Origin: Rhodobacteraceae bacterium bin131
GTDB taxonomy: Bacteria; Pseudomonadota; Alphaproteobacteria; Rhodobacterales; Rhodobacteraceae
Assembly: GCA_002239085.1 (NCBI GenBank)
Contig: MPNP01000003.1
Span: 27,501 to 91,500 of the forward strand
Direction: 5' to 3'
DNA length: 64,000 nucleotides
This document shows, piece after piece, positions 29,749-40,274 of the stretch. Below the pieces are notes generated by a model that was not told where the DNA came from, ran no database searches, and worked only from the letters and a program-made list of their open reading frames with translations. A program made the position numbers and the translations under genes. The number at the start of each line of letters is the position of its first letter. Position 1 is the stretch's first letter.

Positions 29749-31137
29749 ATGTCAATTCCACAAAAGGGTGGAAAAAAAATAGAATCATTTGAGCAGTTAG
29801 TCAGTTTTTTTGAGGCTGGCTGTAAACCGAAGTCACAATGGCTTATTGGTACTGAACATGAAAAATTTGGCTTTAACCGAATCACTCATCAACCCCTCCC
29901 TTATGAAGGTGAATGCTCGATTAAATCGTTGCTTGAGGGGTTAAGAAACTCGTTTAATTGGCAGCCCATTTTTGAAGGCGAAAACCTAATTGGATTGGCT
30001 AAAAATGGAGCTAATATTTCATTAGAGCCGGGTGGTCAGATTGAACTTTCAGGTGCTCCATTACACACTCTGCATGAAACTGAAGTTGAGTTAAACCAGC
30101 ATATTAGGGAAATTGCTCAAATAGGACACTCAATTCAAGCGGAGTTTCTAGCCATTGGGGCTGCACCAGAATGGACCCACGAACAGATGCCTATTCTCCC
30201 GAAAGCGCGCTACAAGCTCATGACTGAGTACATGAAGAAAGTTGGTCGATTTGGGGTCAACATGATGTACAGAACTAGCACTGTCCAAGTTAATTTGGAT
30301 TACAGTTCTGAGACTGACATGGTACAGAAGTTTCGCGTTGCCCTAGCATTACAACCCGTAGCCACGGCTCTTTTTGCTAATTCGCCTTATTTTGAGGGTA
30401 AACAAACAGGCTATATGTCCAATCGGAGTCGATTTTGGCAAGATTTGGATTCCTCACGTACTGGTATGCTGCCTTTCGTTTTTGATGAAGGGTTTGGATT
30501 TGAACTTTGGACAAATTACGCTCTGGATGTTCCAATGTATTTTGTCATTCAGAATGGTGATTTTCTGGATGCTAGAGGCCTTTCTTTTCGTTCATTTATG
30601 CAGGGTAAGTTACCAATATTACCAAACCAATTGCCGATGGATTCTGATTGGGCCAATCATCTCACGACCATTTTTCCTGAAGTGAGAATAAAAAAATTTA
30701 TGGAAATGCGCGGTGCGGATATGGGGTCGTACAATCATGTTCTTGCACTTTCTGCATTCTGGGTTGGGTTAATTTATGATCAAACTGCATTGGATGCAGC
30801 ATGGGATTTGGTCAAGGGATTCGATGAGGAAACAAGAGAAAATCTTCGTATTCAAGCGTCTAAACATGGGCTGAAGGGAGCCCACAATGATATTCGTATC
30901 CTAGATTTAGCCCGTGAGGCTCTGAAAATATCAGAAGCCGGTCTTAATTCTCGCCGTCAAGCGGCAAAAGGAATCAACCATATTGATGAGTCACAATATT
31001 TGAGTCCACTTAAGGAAGCACTTCAGAACGGTCTTTCACAAGCTGAAGTTCTTACTAAAATGGGTGAGGAAAAATGGAAAGGGAATCTCAGCTCAATATA
31101 CGATTATTGTCGAATTGGGACGGATGTTGATACCTAA
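29749..31137 (+). CDS. gshA: Glutamate-cysteine ligase (plant/proteobacterial type)
   Basis: WLIGTEHEKFGF; GANISLEPGGQIELSGAPL; RFGVNMMYRTSTVQVNLDYSSETDM. Confidence 0.95.
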   Translation: MSIPQKGGKKIESFEQLVSFFEAGCKPKSQWLIGTEHEKFGFNRITHQPLPYEGECSIKSLLEGLRNSFNWQPIFEGENLIGLAKNGANISLEPGGQIELSGAPLHTLHETEVELNQHIREIAQIGHSIQAEFLAIGAAPEWTHEQMPILPKARYKLMTEYMKKVGRFGVNMMYRTSTVQVNLDYSSETDMVQKFRVALALQPVATALFANSPYFEGKQTGYMSNRSRFWQDLDSSRTGMLPFVFDEGFGFELWTNYALDVPMYFVIQNGDFLDARGLSFRSFMQGKLPILPNQLPMDSDWANHLTTIFPEVRIKKFMEMRGADMGSYNHVLALSAFWVGLIYDQTALDAAWDLVKGFDEETRENLRIQASKHGLKGAHNDIRILDLAREALKISEAGLNSRRQAAKGINHIDESQYLSPLKEALQNGLSQAEVLTKMGEEKWKGNLSSIYDYCRIGTDVDT

Positions 31138-31230
31138 TTGAGGATTGCAACTCTTGAGAGGACAACTCATTGTGTAGATCAGTTATTTATTAAAGCCAAC
31201 CTTATGGTAGTTCCTTTCAAAAATAAAAAC

Positions 31231-31845
31231 TCATAATTTTATTTTTGATTCTTTTCCAGCAAAAATGCGTTGGATATTGGGCCGGTGTTTAAGTCCGATG
31301 AAAATCAATGCTAAAACTGCAAACCACAAGTAATTAAAGTTCCCTAAAATTATCAAAACAAGTGGATAGGCTAAGGCTGATAAAAGGGAGGCAAGCGAAG
31401 CGATTCTAAATATTCCAGCAACCCCACACCAAATTAAAGCTACTACTATTCCAGCCAAGGGTGTCGCGGCGAAAATGACACCAAAAAAAGTTGCAACTCC
31501 CTTACCCCCTCTAAATTGATGCCAAATCGGCCATAGGTGACCAAAAAAACAAGCAAGTCCAACAACTTGCACAATTATTGGGTTTTGTGTGACAAACCAA
31601 GCAGCAAGGACGGGTAAGAATCCTTTGGCTAAATCCAAGATCAAGGTGAGAGCAGCTGCCAGATAATTTCCTGTTCTTAGAACGTTAGTCGTTCCAATGT
31701 TCCCTGATCCAATGTTCCTTAAATTCCCTAGCGAAAATATTCGCGCCATTAACAGCGAAAACGAGATTGAGCCAACCAGATAAGCTAAAATGATTAGTAC
31801 GGCTATGGAGACTGTATTAGGCTGTAATAATTCTATTTCACTCAT
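31231..31845 (-). CDS. plsY: Glycerol-3-phosphate acyltransferase
   Basis: AYLVGSISFSLLMARIF..LRNIGSGNIGTTNVLRTG; GHLWPIWHQFRGGKGVATFFGV. Confidence 0.95.
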   Translation of the reverse strand: MSEIELLQPNTVSIAVLIILAYLVGSISFSLLMARIFSLGNLRNIGSGNIGTTNVLRTGNYLAAALTLILDLAKGFLPVLAAWFVTQNPIIVQVVGLACFFGHLWPIWHQFRGGKGVATFFGVIFAATPLAGIVVALIWCGVAGIFRIASLASLLSALAYPLVLIILGNFNYLWFAVLALIFIGLKHRPNIQRIFAGKESKIKL

Positions 31846-33118
31846 GGCTAAACACGCTTATGCCACCAACCAGAGTATGCAGTATCTTTCCCTGAAGAGT
31901 TTGCCTATCAAAGGGGGTGTTTTTAGATTTTGAGTTGAGTTTATGTCGATCAAGTATAAAAGGGAAGTTGGGGTCAAATACGATAAGGTCAGCTAGGTAG
32001 CCTTTAGCAATTTGACCAGTTTCCAAACCAAATCGACGAGATGGATTTAAGGACAGGGCCCTAAATAGCTGGAGTAAACTTAAATCTCCAGAATGAAAGA
32101 GTCTTAAAGCAACGGGTAATAGCGTTTCAAGGCCAACTGCTCCGCTCGCGGCAGCTTCAAAGGGTAATCGCTTTGTTTCTTCGTCTTGGGGAGTATGCAT
32201 TGAGCACAAGATTGAAATTGTTCCGTCTCGTAAAGCTTCAATAACTGCTTGACGGTCATCCTCAGATCTGAGCGGTGGTTTGACTTTAAAAAAAGTTCGA
32301 TAATCGCCAACATCAAAGTCATTTAGGGACAAATGGTGTATGGAAACTCCAGCAGAAATATCAAGTCCACGCTGTAAAGCATCTTTAAAGATTCTAACGC
32401 CAATGGCAGTCGTAATTTGGTCTGCGTGGTAAATTGCTTTGGTCCCTTCAACTAGAGCGAGGTCTCTTTCCAAACCAATTTTTTCAGCATAAGTTGGTAC
32501 ACTTGCAAGACCCTTAAGTGTAGCGAATTGGCCAGATGTTGCAGATGCCCCTTCACTCAACCAAGGATCTTGAGGGTGCCCCATCACTAAAACATTATTT
32601 TGGGAACAGTACTTCAGGCAATTTGCCATGATTTTTGAATTTTTAACAAAGAGGTCACAATCTGAAAAAGCCACTGCACCGGCATGTTTTAAAAGTGCGA
32701 TTTCCGCGATTTCGTTACCTTCCCGTCTTTTGGTAAGTGTGGCCATGGGATAAATTCGAATGTTTGTTGCCGATTGAGCTCGACGAACGAAAAATTCAAG
32801 AGTCTCAGGATTATCAATTGATGGGGTCGTATCGGGTCGAGTAATCATGGTTGTAATACCACCTCTTGCCGCAGCTAGTCCAGCTGTACGAAAGCTTTCT
32901 TTATGGCGTTCCCCAGGTTCCCCAATTTTGACGCCAACATCAATAATTCCTGGAGCGACATATTGCCCCTTGCAGTCAATGGCCTCAGTATCAGATTTGC
33001 TATTATATGGTCCCGATTGAACCTCAATGATTTGGTCACTTTCTACCGCAATCCAGCCGCAAAATATGTCCTCAGAGGTCGGATTGATTATTTTGGCATT
33101 GTGCAAAATCAGCGTCAT
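31838..33118 (-). CDS. pyrX: Dihydroorotase homolog, probably non-catalytic (PyrX/pDHO-type)
   Basis: Amidohydrolase architecture next to pyrB, but the HxH metal motif is replaced: [15 protein letters not shown] instead of DxHVHxREPG. Confidence 0.85.
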   Translation of the reverse strand: MTLILHNAKIINPTSEDIFCGWIAVESDQIIEVQSGPYNSKSDTEAIDCKGQYVAPGIIDVGVKIGEPGERHKESFRTAGLAAARGGITTMITRPDTTPSIDNPETLEFFVRRAQSATNIRIYPMATLTKRREGNEIAEIALLKHAGAVAFSDCDLFVKNSKIMANCLKYCSQNNVLVMGHPQDPWLSEGASATSGQFATLKGLASVPTYAEKIGLERDLALVEGTKAIYHADQITTAIGVRIFKDALQRGLDISAGVSIHHLSLNDFDVGDYRTFFKVKPPLRSEDDRQAVIEALRDGTISILCSMHTPQDEETKRLPFEAAASGAVGLETLLPVALRLFHSGDLSLLQLFRALSLNPSRRFGLETGQIAKGYLADLIVFDPNFPFILDRHKLNSKSKNTPFDRQTLQGKILHTLVGGISVFSHE

Positions 33119-34050
33119 AGCGAGTTCGATTTCTTTTCGTGTTGAGAATCACATAGGAGTTGCATGACAGCCATACGTGTCGCAACACCGATTTCAACCT
33201 GATGCTGAATGACCGAATAGTTGATGTCGTCAGCAAGGTTACCATCAATTTCTACGCCACGGTTCATCGGCCCAGGATGCATGACAATAGCGTCTTTTTT
33301 CGCATACTTTAAGTTATTGTAATTCAGTCCAAATTCACTGTAATACTCTCGAATTGAAGGAACATAGGCGGCCTGCATACGCTCGGTTTGTAATCGAAGC
33401 ATCATGACGACATCAACATCAGTTATCCCGTCTACCAAATTATTGTAAACCTCCACTCCAAATTCACTGATATTCGCTGGAATAAGAGTGCTAGGGCCGA
33501 CTAACCGAACGCAATTGTTCATTTTGCTTAGTAGAAGCAGATTAGACCTAGCTACGCGCGAATGTTTGATATCACCACAGATTGCAATTGTAAGACCTGT
33601 AAGGGATTTCTTTGCTTGTCTAATTGTCAATGCATCAAGTAGAGCTTGGGTGGGATGTTCATGGGTTCCATCACCAGCATTTATGACTGAGCAATGAACT
33701 TTGTCAGCAAGTAGGCTTGGAGTTCCTGAAAGGGGATGACGAATGGCCAGCAAATCAGGTCGCATGGCATTCAATGTCATAGCGGTATCAATAATTGACT
33801 CTCCTTTGCGTAAGGAACTTTGTTGGATGCTCAGATTCATGACATCAGCGCCTAATCGCTTGCCGGCAATTTCAAAGCTAGCTTGAGTTCTAGTGGAACT
33901 TTCAAAAAACAAGTTAATGAGCGTTTTACCTGCCAGCAAATTTGAATGTTTTACTTCTTGGCGATTAACTTCAATAAAGTTTTCGGCATGGTCTAAAATC
34001 GACTCAATTTCCGAAACTGAAAGAGTTTCGACGCTTAACAGATGTTTAAT
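33115..34050 (-). CDS. pyrB: Aspartate carbamoyltransferase catalytic subunit (start codon uncertain, likely ATT)
   Basis: [51 protein letters not shown]. Conserved N-terminal sequence [41 protein letters not shown] lies upstream of the TTG at 33939. Confidence 0.9.
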   Translation of the reverse strand: MKHLLSVETLSVSEIESILDHAENFIEVNRQEVKHSNLLAGKTLINLFFESSTRTQASFEIAGKRLGADVMNLSIQQSSLRKGESIIDTAMTLNAMRPDLLAIRHPLSGTPSLLADKVHCSVINAGDGTHEHPTQALLDALTIRQAKKSLTGLTIAICGDIKHSRVARSNLLLLSKMNNCVRLVGPSTLIPANISEFGVEVYNNLVDGITDVDVVMMLRLQTERMQAAYVPSIREYYSEFGLNYNNLKYAKKDAIVMHPGPMNRGVEIDGNLADDINYSVIQHQVEIGVATRMAVMQLLCDSQHEKKSNSL

Positions 34051-34247
34051 AACTATTGTCCTTTTAAGTTGATGTATCGCAGGTCAAGGTATTTAATACA
34101 GAATTTTACTTGGAAATACTATTAAAGCAGAAGAGGTTATAAATTTTGCAAAAAATTAAGATGAAGGTGGAAAGAACTATTAATCAGCATCACAATTCAA
34201 AACGGAAAAAATCATTGTTTAATTGCTACACCCTAGTGAAATTAGAC

Positions 34248-34329
34248 CCATTGACAACCGACATCTAGCTGAATAGAGCTCTAAGAACTCTTTTATTTAT
34301 CATTCTGTATAGCGCGCCATTGACAACCG
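34248..34329 (+). repeat. Pair of 13-bp direct repeats ccattgacaaccg (34248-34260, 34317-34329)
   Basis: Exact 13-nt match spaced 69 bp, in the gap between pyrB and the catabolic island. Confidence 0.7.
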
Positions 34330-34731
34330 GTAGCTAGCAAGTACTGGTTGGCATTGAATATCTCACTCAAGCAGGTTTTACGTGATCGCCACATACGCAC
34401 TTGGGTAGAAAAAAGTTATTATCACTTCCCACTCCTCTTCGGTCACATCACATTGCATATAATTGTCAACTCGCATATATTTATCTCAAGCGGGCTTGTC
34501 CCACGGCAGCATGTTATACCTCCTTTTTTTTGCTAATGTTTGAAGGTGTAACATACACGTATGCAAGGTCTTTTGTTACCTCATTGATTTATGGAACAGG
34601 CTCTTAGACATGATTTGCAAACGAATCTCATATCAAAAACAACATGAAGTCCGACTGAATGACAACATTTTAATTTGGAAACGACTTCTCTCTAAACCTA
34701 AAGCAAGGTGCTCCTTCCCTTGACTATCATC

Positions 34732-36369
34732 TCAGTCTGACAATATCCATCTCTTAGCCAATTGTAAGGCAAGCAAGCGTGAAAAAAATCTTGCTTGATA
34801 AAGATTACCACCAGTCATCCACAAACCGGATTGAGCAGTTTCGACCCACATATTGCGTTGCTCACCGATCCAGGGGCCTGGATCCCCTTTGGTTCCAGAT
34901 CCGTAGCCCCAGCAGGGACCAATACGCTTGGCAGTTTCTGGATCAATCAATGCACTAACCCAGTCGGTCATGTTACCATAGCCAGTGGCATAGATTACTG
35001 TATCAGTCGTGATTTCTTCGCCACTTGTCAAATGAACGGCGTATCTCGATAGATGCTTGATACCTTGCCCCGAACGGATTTGGATGCTCCCTTCTATCAC
35101 CATCTCTGAACCACCTACATCAATGTAGTAACCTGACGCAGTACGACGATATTTCATACCAAGACCAGTTCCGTCTTCGGCAAAATCCACTGTAAAACCG
35201 GCATCAGTTAAGTGTTGATAAAAGCTCTGACGGTCCTTGCGAATGCCATCCCAAATGGCCCGATGCTTAGTTTCTAACAAACGAAGAGGGACTGAGGCCT
35301 GTATGATATCTGCCCTATCAACTGTGATTCCCTTGGCTAAAGCTTTGGCCGAATAAAGCGATCCTAAAATCCGCTCGCAATAATCTTGCTGGTTTACAAC
35401 CAAAGTTGATGAACGTTGGATCATGATCGGATGTGACCCGTTTAATGCCAGATCGGAAGCTATATCATGAGCAGAGTTATTGGCTCCAACTATAACAACG
35501 GGTTTACCAACAGATGCCACCCCGCTTTTATAATCACTGGAATGCATCTGAAAACCCTCAAAAGTTTCTTGTCCATCAAATTTTGGTACCTTTGGAAAGC
35601 CTGAAAGTCCAAGTGCAACTACCAAATGGGTAGGATTCAGAATTTGTGTTTCGCCATTCTTGCAAATTTTAGCGTGCCAATTACCCCGCGTTTCATCATA
35701 ACGAGCACAAGTTAATTTAGTACTGGTCCAAATGTTGAGCGCGAGCTCATTAGCATACTTCTCCAACCAATCCCCCATCAAATCTTTGGGGGTGAAGACT
35801 GGCCAATCCTTGGGGAATGGCTTAAAAGGCATGTGGTTGTACCAGACAGGATCATGTAACACGAGACTGTCATAACGCAACCTCCACTGGTCGCCTACAC
35901 ATGGATATTTGTCGATGATTAGATAGGGTACACTGAGTTCTTGCAGTTGTGCTCCCAAAGCTAGCCCTGCTTGACCACCTCCCACGACAAGCACGTATGG
36001 CGAAGTCTCTTTTGTGGTTTTGTCGTATTTATGCGGTAAATCATTGAGCATTGTAAAGAGGCTGGTACAAAGGTCATCTTCGACATATACATAACCTCTA
36101 CCCGGCCCTTCCTTGGTTTGAAAGCGAAAGAAACCTTCATTGTCACATGGCTTACCTTCGAAATGCACCCCCTCAAAACCGGCTGCTGATGCATGATTCG
36201 AGCCAAATTGTGCGATGGCTTTACGCCCCTCAATGGTTTGTAGACTCCAACCGAAAGGTAGATAATCACGCCAAAAACCACCTTCATCAAACAACTCTGA
36301 GATGCGTGTTCCATCCCCAGTAGCAACAATTTCAGTAAAGTCGGATAACCATTCTGCGGCGTGTTTCAT
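34732..36369 (-). CDS. Class B flavin-containing monooxygenase-like protein with N-terminal NTF2-like domain
   Basis: VLVVGGGQAGLALGAQL; KPVVIVGANNSAHDIASDLA; NTF2-like N-terminus (WLSDFTEIVATGDGTRISELFDEGGFWRDYLPFGWSLQTIEGRKAI). ATG at 36369 avoids overlap with the upstream gene. Confidence 0.85.
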   Translation of the reverse strand: MKHAAEWLSDFTEIVATGDGTRISELFDEGGFWRDYLPFGWSLQTIEGRKAIAQFGSNHASAAGFEGVHFEGKPCDNEGFFRFQTKEGPGRGYVYVEDDLCTSLFTMLNDLPHKYDKTTKETSPYVLVVGGGQAGLALGAQLQELSVPYLIIDKYPCVGDQWRLRYDSLVLHDPVWYNHMPFKPFPKDWPVFTPKDLMGDWLEKYANELALNIWTSTKLTCARYDETRGNWHAKICKNGETQILNPTHLVVALGLSGFPKVPKFDGQETFEGFQMHSSDYKSGVASVGKPVVIVGANNSAHDIASDLALNGSHPIMIQRSSTLVVNQQDYCERILGSLYSAKALAKGITVDRADIIQASVPLRLLETKHRAIWDGIRKDRQSFYQHLTDAGFTVDFAEDGTGLGMKYRRTASGYYIDVGGSEMVIEGSIQIRSGQGIKHLSRYAVHLTSGEEITTDTVIYATGYGNMTDWVSALIDPETAKRIGPCWGYGSGTKGDPGPWIGEQRNMWVETAQSGLWMTGGNLYQARFFSRLLALQLAKRWILSD

Positions 36370-36373
36370 GCCA

Positions 36374-37519
36374 TTACATCCAATCTGTAAAATCTGTGAG
36401 CCTATTGAGGGAAGGCGGGTGCACAAGGCCTGGAACCGAGGGTAACTCAACCCTTCCATCTTCAATGTTGATCACATCCCCACAGAGTTCAGAGCGAAGT
36501 AGGTTTTCGTTTACGTCTACCTCGCAATAGGAACTCTTGCCTATGGCAGCACTAACTGAAAGGGCCGCAACCTGTCCTACTGCGGTTCCCATGAAATGCG
36601 GCCAGATTAATACATCCTCAGGCATGTTTTTTGCTAGATCAAGTGCACCAGAAACACCGCCCCATTTAGCTACGTCCGGTTGGAGCACTTTTATGCCGGC
36701 TCGAGTCAGGGCAAGGAAATCTTCAATTCCATAAATATTTTCCCCCGCTGCGAGTGGGATATCTGTACTTGCAACGAGTTCTTCCCAGTCTGAATGTGGT
36801 GAGTCGGAACGCAGTGCTTCTTCGGCGAAATATGGCTCATAAGCCTCAATATCCCGCAGTGCTACCTTAGCCTGTTCCAGGGTCCAAGTTTGATTGCTAT
36901 CCACCATGATACGAGACCCGGCAGGAATTAGTTTGGCAGCATTTTCAACGATTTTTGCATTACCATGTTCGGCAAAACCAATCTTGAGCTTAAAATAGGT
37001 TTGCCCCAGCTCGGTATGAAAGGGGATTAGTTGCTCAAGATCCTCGGCATTGATCGAGGACGCATATGAGCGTGCCTTGGTAGACTGGAGTCCCATAAAC
37101 TGGGCAAATGAAACGCCTTCATGGCGCAAGGCAATATCCCAAAGCGCCGTATCAATTCCTGCCAGAATATGCTCAAATACTTGCGACTGACCTATATGGA
37201 GAAAGTAAAGGGATAAGGTTTTACGTAACACCTCTTGGACTTCGTGTGGTTCAGAAAAGGAAAAACCTCGCAAATGAGTCTCTATGACATCCTCAATGAT
37301 ATTTGCTTTATGTGTGTTGGCCCGAGGTGGGAAATTCGCCCAGATCTCGCCCCACCCATAACAGCCTGAACTATCCTCAATCTTGACCAAGAGAGCAGGA
37401 CGAGTTGGCATGGTCCCAAGTGCCATTTTTGGTGAGTAAGTTCCTGATGCACGGATTGGAAAGGCCTTGATCCGGGCAATTTTAATAGTGTCTTGAAAAT
37501 TCATCTCATGACGCAACAT
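36374..37519 (-). CDS. Enolase-superfamily (mandelate racemase-like) sugar-acid dehydratase/racemase
   Basis: YFKLKIGF (KxK), MVDSNQTW, FAEEAL, AAGENIYG metal-ligand series, and Asp/His (QPDVAKWGG / WPHFMGTAVG). Confidence 0.88.
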   Translation of the reverse strand: MLRHEMNFQDTIKIARIKAFPIRASGTYSPKMALGTMPTRPALLVKIEDSSGCYGWGEIWANFPPRANTHKANIIEDVIETHLRGFSFSEPHEVQEVLRKTLSLYFLHIGQSQVFEHILAGIDTALWDIALRHEGVSFAQFMGLQSTKARSYASSINAEDLEQLIPFHTELGQTYFKLKIGFAEHGNAKIVENAAKLIPAGSRIMVDSNQTWTLEQAKVALRDIEAYEPYFAEEALRSDSPHSDWEELVASTDIPLAAGENIYGIEDFLALTRAGIKVLQPDVAKWGGVSGALDLAKNMPEDVLIWPHFMGTAVGQVAALSVSAAIGKSSYCEVDVNENLLRSELCGDVINIEDGRVELPSVPGLVHPPSLNRLTDFTDWM

Positions 37520-37663
37520 AGGCGGCTTGTTTGGTGGTGTGGGAATTCACTGCCGTCGGCCCAACTGAATAGGGTCAGTACCTGATTTTTTTGGACGGGT
37601 TATCGAGATGGACGGTCTCATAGGATATTTTACTGGAATCAAATTCATACTGAAGTCCATGAG

Positions 37664-38647
37664 TTACCCCTTCTTCAGTATCACCTGACGGGCTGCATCC
37701 GCAATGGCCGGCGCGTCTAGACCGAACTTGTTCATCAGATAAGGCGTAGTTCCACCTTCACAAAATTGATCCTTAACACCCACTCGTTTGAATGGCAGAC
37801 CAATACCTTCCTCAACAAGAACTTCTGCCACTGCTGATCCAAGTCCACCAATAATGCTATGGTTTTCGGCAGTTACAATTGCACCGGTCCTAGTGGCACT
37901 TTCAATTATCAACGCCTGATCAAGCGGCTTAATTGAGGCCATATCTACAACTCTTGCCTCAATACCTTCTTTGGCAAGAGTATCTGCAGTTGCCAAAGAT
38001 TCCTTTACACATAGTCCAGCCGCGATAATGGTCAAATCAGTACCCTCACGCATGATCACACCTTTACCTACCTTCAAGCTTTGGGGTATGAAATCTGGTG
38101 GAGTTGTTTCGGGGCGTTTCATGCGAAGGTAGACGGGGCCGTTCCAATCAAGGGCAAGCTTGACCATGGCGGCATGATATTCAGGTCCCGAAGGCTCAAA
38201 AATAGCCATATTAGGGACAGCACGCATGATGGCGATATCCTCAATAGCCTGATGCGAAACTCCGAGCATTGTGGCAACACCGGGCAGAAAGCCCACAATT
38301 TTAACTGGTAGGTTCGGATAGGCGACTTGCATGGTAATCTGATCAAGTACGCGTTTGGTGATAAAGGCGCAAAAGGAATGGCAGAAAGGAATTTCACCAG
38401 ACCGGGCCATGCCTCCAGCAATGCCGATCATATTCGCTTCAGCAATACCTACGTTGTGAAACCGTTCGGGCAGTTCGTCGCGAAACAGGTCGGTTTCAGT
38501 AGGGGGAACCAAATCGGCACAAAGTGCTACAATACGTGGGTCAGTCTTCGCCACCTTGACCAATGCATCACCATAGGCTCGTGGTAATGGCTTAAACGAT
38601 CGATTGATGAAATCAGCTGCCTCAAGCTGGGTCAATGTCTCGGTCAT
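37664..38647 (-). CDS. Split transketolase, C-terminal (pyrimidine-binding) half, pair 1
   Basis: RFHNVGIAEANMIGIAGGMARSGEIPFCHSFCAFITKRVLDQI; C-terminal transketolase domain; 4-bp overlap with the N-half. Confidence 0.92.
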   Translation of the reverse strand: MTETLTQLEAADFINRSFKPLPRAYGDALVKVAKTDPRIVALCADLVPPTETDLFRDELPERFHNVGIAEANMIGIAGGMARSGEIPFCHSFCAFITKRVLDQITMQVAYPNLPVKIVGFLPGVATMLGVSHQAIEDIAIMRAVPNMAIFEPSGPEYHAAMVKLALDWNGPVYLRMKRPETTPPDFIPQSLKVGKGVIMREGTDLTIIAAGLCVKESLATADTLAKEGIEARVVDMASIKPLDQALIIESATRTGAIVTAENHSIIGGLGSAVAEVLVEEGIGLPFKRVGVKDQFCEGGTTPYLMNKFGLDAPAIADAARQVILKKG

Positions 38648-39477
38648 AACAACGCCTCCAATTCAGTGCGTGCACTTGCGGCGACCTCTTGAGGAAACCG
38701 GAGTTGGTGGAACATCAACCCTTCAAGCGAAGTAACTCCTTTACCCATCAACGTGTTGGCCTTGATAAAGCTGGGTTTGCCTTTGGTCTCTCGTGCCGAA
38801 TCATAGGCGGCAAGTAAAGCCTCAATGTCGTTACCATCCACTTCTTGGCAAGCAAAGCCAAAGCTTTCCATCTTGTTTATGAGCGGTTCAAGCGACATTA
38901 CAAGATCCATTGCCCCTTCCGATTGAACAAAATTATAATCAACAATAATACAGAGATTGTCGAGTCCCTGGGCTCCGGCTAACATCGCTGCTTCCCAAAT
39001 TTGACCCTCTTGCATCTCACCATCCCCGATGATCACGTAAAAGCGGTTTGCCCGGCCTTGGCGCTTGGCTGCCAAAGCACAGCCCACGGCCACGGACAGG
39101 CCTTGACCCAGCGAACCACAGGTGGCCTCCACAAATGATCCTAAGCGCTCAGATGAGTTAATCTCAAGTGGTGAGCCGTCGGTGACATAGGTTGCCAAAT
39201 CAGCCACATTAAAAAAACCTCGCTCAGCGAGAGCGGCATAGAATATCGCAGTGTTGTGGGCAGTAGTCAAGAAAATTCGATCACGATTCGGCCAAGTTGG
39301 ATCGGCCGGGTCAATAGTTGCCTCGGCAAAGTAGAGTGTGGTAAAAATATCTGCCGCCCCAAGTCCTTGTTGTACATAACCCTGACCTGATGGGGCCACC
39401 ATATCTACTACATGTAGTCGCAATCGCGTAGCAATATTTGTCAATTCATGCAGATTATGTTTCACTTTCATGTTCAA
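38644..39477 (-). CDS. Split transketolase, N-terminal (TPP-binding) half, pair 1
   Basis: GSLGQGLSVAVGCALAAKRQGRANRFYVIIGDGEMQEGQIWEAAMLAGAQGLDNLCIIVDYN. Confidence 0.92.
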   Translation of the reverse strand: MNMKVKHNLHELTNIATRLRLHVVDMVAPSGQGYVQQGLGAADIFTTLYFAEATIDPADPTWPNRDRIFLTTAHNTAIFYAALAERGFFNVADLATYVTDGSPLEINSSERLGSFVEATCGSLGQGLSVAVGCALAAKRQGRANRFYVIIGDGEMQEGQIWEAAMLAGAQGLDNLCIIVDYNFVQSEGAMDLVMSLEPLINKMESFGFACQEVDGNDIEALLAAYDSARETKGKPSFIKANTLMGKGVTSLEGLMFHQLRFPQEVAASARTELEALL

Positions 39478-39495
39478 CCTGTGTTAAGATAAAGA

Positions 39496-39509
39496 TATAA
39501 AGCTTTATA
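39496..39509. promoter_or_regulatory. Candidate GntR operator (14-bp perfect palindrome)
   Basis: TATAAAGCTTTATA in the 57-bp divergent intergenic region between transketolase pair 1 and the GntR gene. Confidence 0.55.
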
Positions 39510-39534
39510 CCTTTGAAATAGAAGGATTGTCAAC

Positions 39535-40245
39535 ATGGATCTTCAATCAATGCGACGAACGGCAGTTCCATTGCACGCAGAAGTTGCTGAAGTGCTCCGC
39601 CACCAGATACTGTCAGGTAGTCTTGTGTCGGGAACTCGCCTGCCTACTTTGCACAAGTTGACCGAACAGTTGGGCGTAGCCCGGATGACTGTGGTACAAG
39701 CGATGAATACTCTTGAGGAAGAGGGGCTGATTGAAAAGCATTCTGGACGAGGAACCTTTGTCAAAGACGTGAAGCGGCCACGGAAACACACGCTTCAACT
39801 TAAAATGGAGATTTCACAAATCTATGCCATGGTCGATCATTTGAAAGTTTCAGTTCGCAAGAAATTTGCTGCAATAGAAAAGACCGATGATGGTCGTTAT
39901 TTCCGCTATTTACGCCGTATCCATGCCAAATGGGGCAAGCCGTTTTGCCAAGTGGATATTAAGCTGGATGATCGAATTTTTGAAAAAGCCCCGGAGCGAT
40001 TCGAGGAAGAAATTGTTGTGACGGTTCTTAAAGATCTCGGTGTTTCAATTACAAAAGCCCGACAGAATGTAACAATTTCCTATGCTGATTTTGCCATGGC
40101 CGAGGCACTTGGTATCAAAGTGAATTCAGCGGTGTTTCGTGTAACAAGGGAATTTATGGACGGCGAAGGACAGCTTATTTATTCGGCGATTCTCTACTAC
40201 CCGAGCGACCTTTTGGAATTTGAAATGGAGTTTACTGTTGACTGA
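39535..40245 (+). CDS. GntR-family regulator (HutC/UTRA type)
   Basis: LRHQILSGSLVSGTRLPTLHKLTEQLGVARMTVVQAMNTLEEEGLIEKHSGRGTFVKD; UTRA-like C-terminus. Confidence 0.9.
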   Translation: MDLQSMRRTAVPLHAEVAEVLRHQILSGSLVSGTRLPTLHKLTEQLGVARMTVVQAMNTLEEEGLIEKHSGRGTFVKDVKRPRKHTLQLKMEISQIYAMVDHLKVSVRKKFAAIEKTDDGRYFRYLRRIHAKWGKPFCQVDIKLDDRIFEKAPERFEEEIVVTVLKDLGVSITKARQNVTISYADFAMAEALGIKVNSAVFRVTREFMDGEGQLIYSAILYYPSDLLEFEMEFTVD

Positions 40246-40274
40246 CATATCTCTTGATGTTTCAGAATATTGGC

